A stretch of 5,624 nucleotides of DNA, taken from Spirochaetes bacterium RBG_16_67_19 (GTDB taxonomy: Bacteria > Spirochaetota > Spirochaetia > SZUA-6 > DRHE01). This document shows positions 5,279 through 5,624 of this stretch, piece after piece. The notes under the pieces were generated by a model. That model did not search any database, had not been told where the DNA came from, and saw only the letters and a program-made list of their open reading frames with translations. The DNA lies in the NCBI GenBank assembly GCA_001829505.1, contig MIBK01000068.1, forward strand, positions 1 through 5,624. The letters run 5' to 3'. Both the position numbers and the translations under genes were made by a program. Position 1 is the stretch's first letter, and each line of letters begins with the position of its first letter.

Positions 5279-5296
5279 TGCCCTGATCATAGGGCA
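5279..5296. promoter_or_regulatory. inverted repeat over the -10 region
   Basis: TGCCCT (5279-5284) and AGGGCA (5291-5296) form a perfect 6-base inverted repeat around GATCAT. It overlaps the -10 of the rubredoxin/DUF2231 gene and the predicted transcription start, so it could be an operator. Chance occurrence in GC-rich DNA is possible. Confidence 0.4.
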
Positions 5297-5314
5297 ACTG
5301 CGCGCTGGAAGCAA
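5286..5314 (-). promoter_or_regulatory. sigma70-type promoter of the rubredoxin/DUF2231 - hydroxylase unit
   Basis: On the minus strand, TTGCTT (5309-5314) and TATGAT (5286-5291) are 17 bases apart; the -10 matches consensus at five of six positions and the -35 at three. The start near 5279 gives a leader of about 29 bases to the GTG at 5250. It indicates that this gene and the following hydroxylase are transcribed separately from the gene to the right. Confidence 0.6.
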
Positions 5315-5320
5315 GACCGC

Positions 5321-5624
5321 CTAGGCGGGTCCGAGCATGTCCCCCATCAGCGAGGCCGACCGCCACCACTCGTAGTACTTGCTCTGCAGGTCCCGCAGCG
5401 CGGGGAAGGGGTAGAAGCCGAGATCCTTTTCGTCGCCCACGTACACCCCGCTCTCCACCGAGCGGTACGGGAAGGACTGGGGGTGGTTGCGGTCCACCGT
5501 CTTGGTGCCCTTGCCCGGGCTGCGCTTCAGCTCGACCAGGCAATCCCGCAGGTGCTCGATGGCGTGGTAAGGCAGGTCGTGGATGGAGCCGGCTTCAGGG
5601 TCCGCGGCCAGCTCTCCCAGACGC
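5321..5624 (-). CDS. C-terminal part of an unrecognised protein (5' end beyond window)
   Basis: An open minus-strand frame enters from the right edge and ends at TAG (5321-5323), giving 100 complete codons. No start codon needs to lie in the window, because the gene begins further right. The residues are soluble-type and rich in aromatic and charged positions: LPYHAIEHLRDCLVELK early, then a stretch with VDRNHPQSFPYRS, GVYVGDEKDLGFYPFPALRD and KYYEWWRSASLMGD near the end. The frame keeps G/C at third positions and has no stops, as a real gene in this genome would. I do not recognise the family. The stop lies in a 12-bp palindrome (5317-5328) and only 70 bases before the next start, with a separate promoter between, so it need not belong to the lipid locus. 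Confidence 0.75.
   Translation of the reverse strand, partial: RLGELAADPEAGSIHDLPYHAIEHLRDCLVELKRSPGKGTKTVDRNHPQSFPYRSVESGVYVGDEKDLGFYPFPALRDLQSKYYEWWRSASLMGDMLGPA

Noticed and set aside
4658..5314. Upstream extension of the flavin hydroxylase frame to about 637 residues, suggesting a fusion
   Set aside because: The extension is an out-of-frame shadow of the rubredoxin/DUF2231 gene, which has its own strong Shine-Dalgarno and recognisable domains. The FAD motif starts right after the ATG at 4657.
5317..5328. CCGCCTAGGCGG palindrome over the stop of the right-hand gene, as a terminator
   Set aside because: It has no room for a loop, and no T-run follows on the minus strand. A short GC palindrome is expected by chance here.

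Overview
High-GC window (roughly two thirds G+C by eye) with strong Shine-Dalgarno sequences and E. coli-like -35/-10 promoters spaced 17 bp. This suggests a high-GC Gram-negative bacterium, probably a proteobacterium; nothing here fixes the genus. There are eight protein genes, two of them cut by the window edges, and I see no tRNA, rRNA, CRISPR array or insertion sequence.

Layout, left to right. (1) 1-820, minus strand: an SRPBCC/AHSA1-like gene followed by an ArsR-family repressor gene that runs off the left edge. The SRPBCC gene is preceded by a good sigma70-type promoter bracketed by two related 20-bp palindromes centred exactly 40 bp apart, most likely the operators of the neighbouring ArsR protein. 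A GC-rich stem-loop and a possible second promoter lie between the two genes. (2) 822-2647, minus strand: a type III polyketide synthase (chalcone-synthase superfamily, complete Cys-His-Asn triad) followed by a class I SAM methyltransferase. (3) 2708-3448, plus strand: a UbiE/MenG-like methyltransferase, divergent from the synthase across only 60 bp. (4) 3401-5250, minus strand: a four-helix membrane protein with an N-terminal rubredoxin-like Cys4 domain and DUF2231-like membrane part, then a class A FAD-dependent aromatic hydroxylase whose end overlaps the end of the UbiE-like gene by 48 bp. (5) 5321-5624, minus strand: the C-terminal 100 residues of an unrecognised protein.

The centre (822 to 5250) reads as one compact biosynthetic locus. 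A type III synthase with a SAM methyltransferase and a flavin hydroxylase is the gene set of the Streptomyces srsABC phenolic-lipid pathway, in which an alkylresorcinol is methylated and then hydroxylated to a quinone-type product. This locus adds a UbiE-like (quinone C-methyltransferase family) enzyme and a membrane protein with a one-iron redox-type domain. I infer that it makes a methylated alkylquinone or hydroquinone lipid, possibly one that exchanges electrons with the rubredoxin-like membrane protein. The product and the redox link are inference; the enzyme families are well supported by motifs. The ArsR/SRPBCC pair is probably a separate regulated unit.
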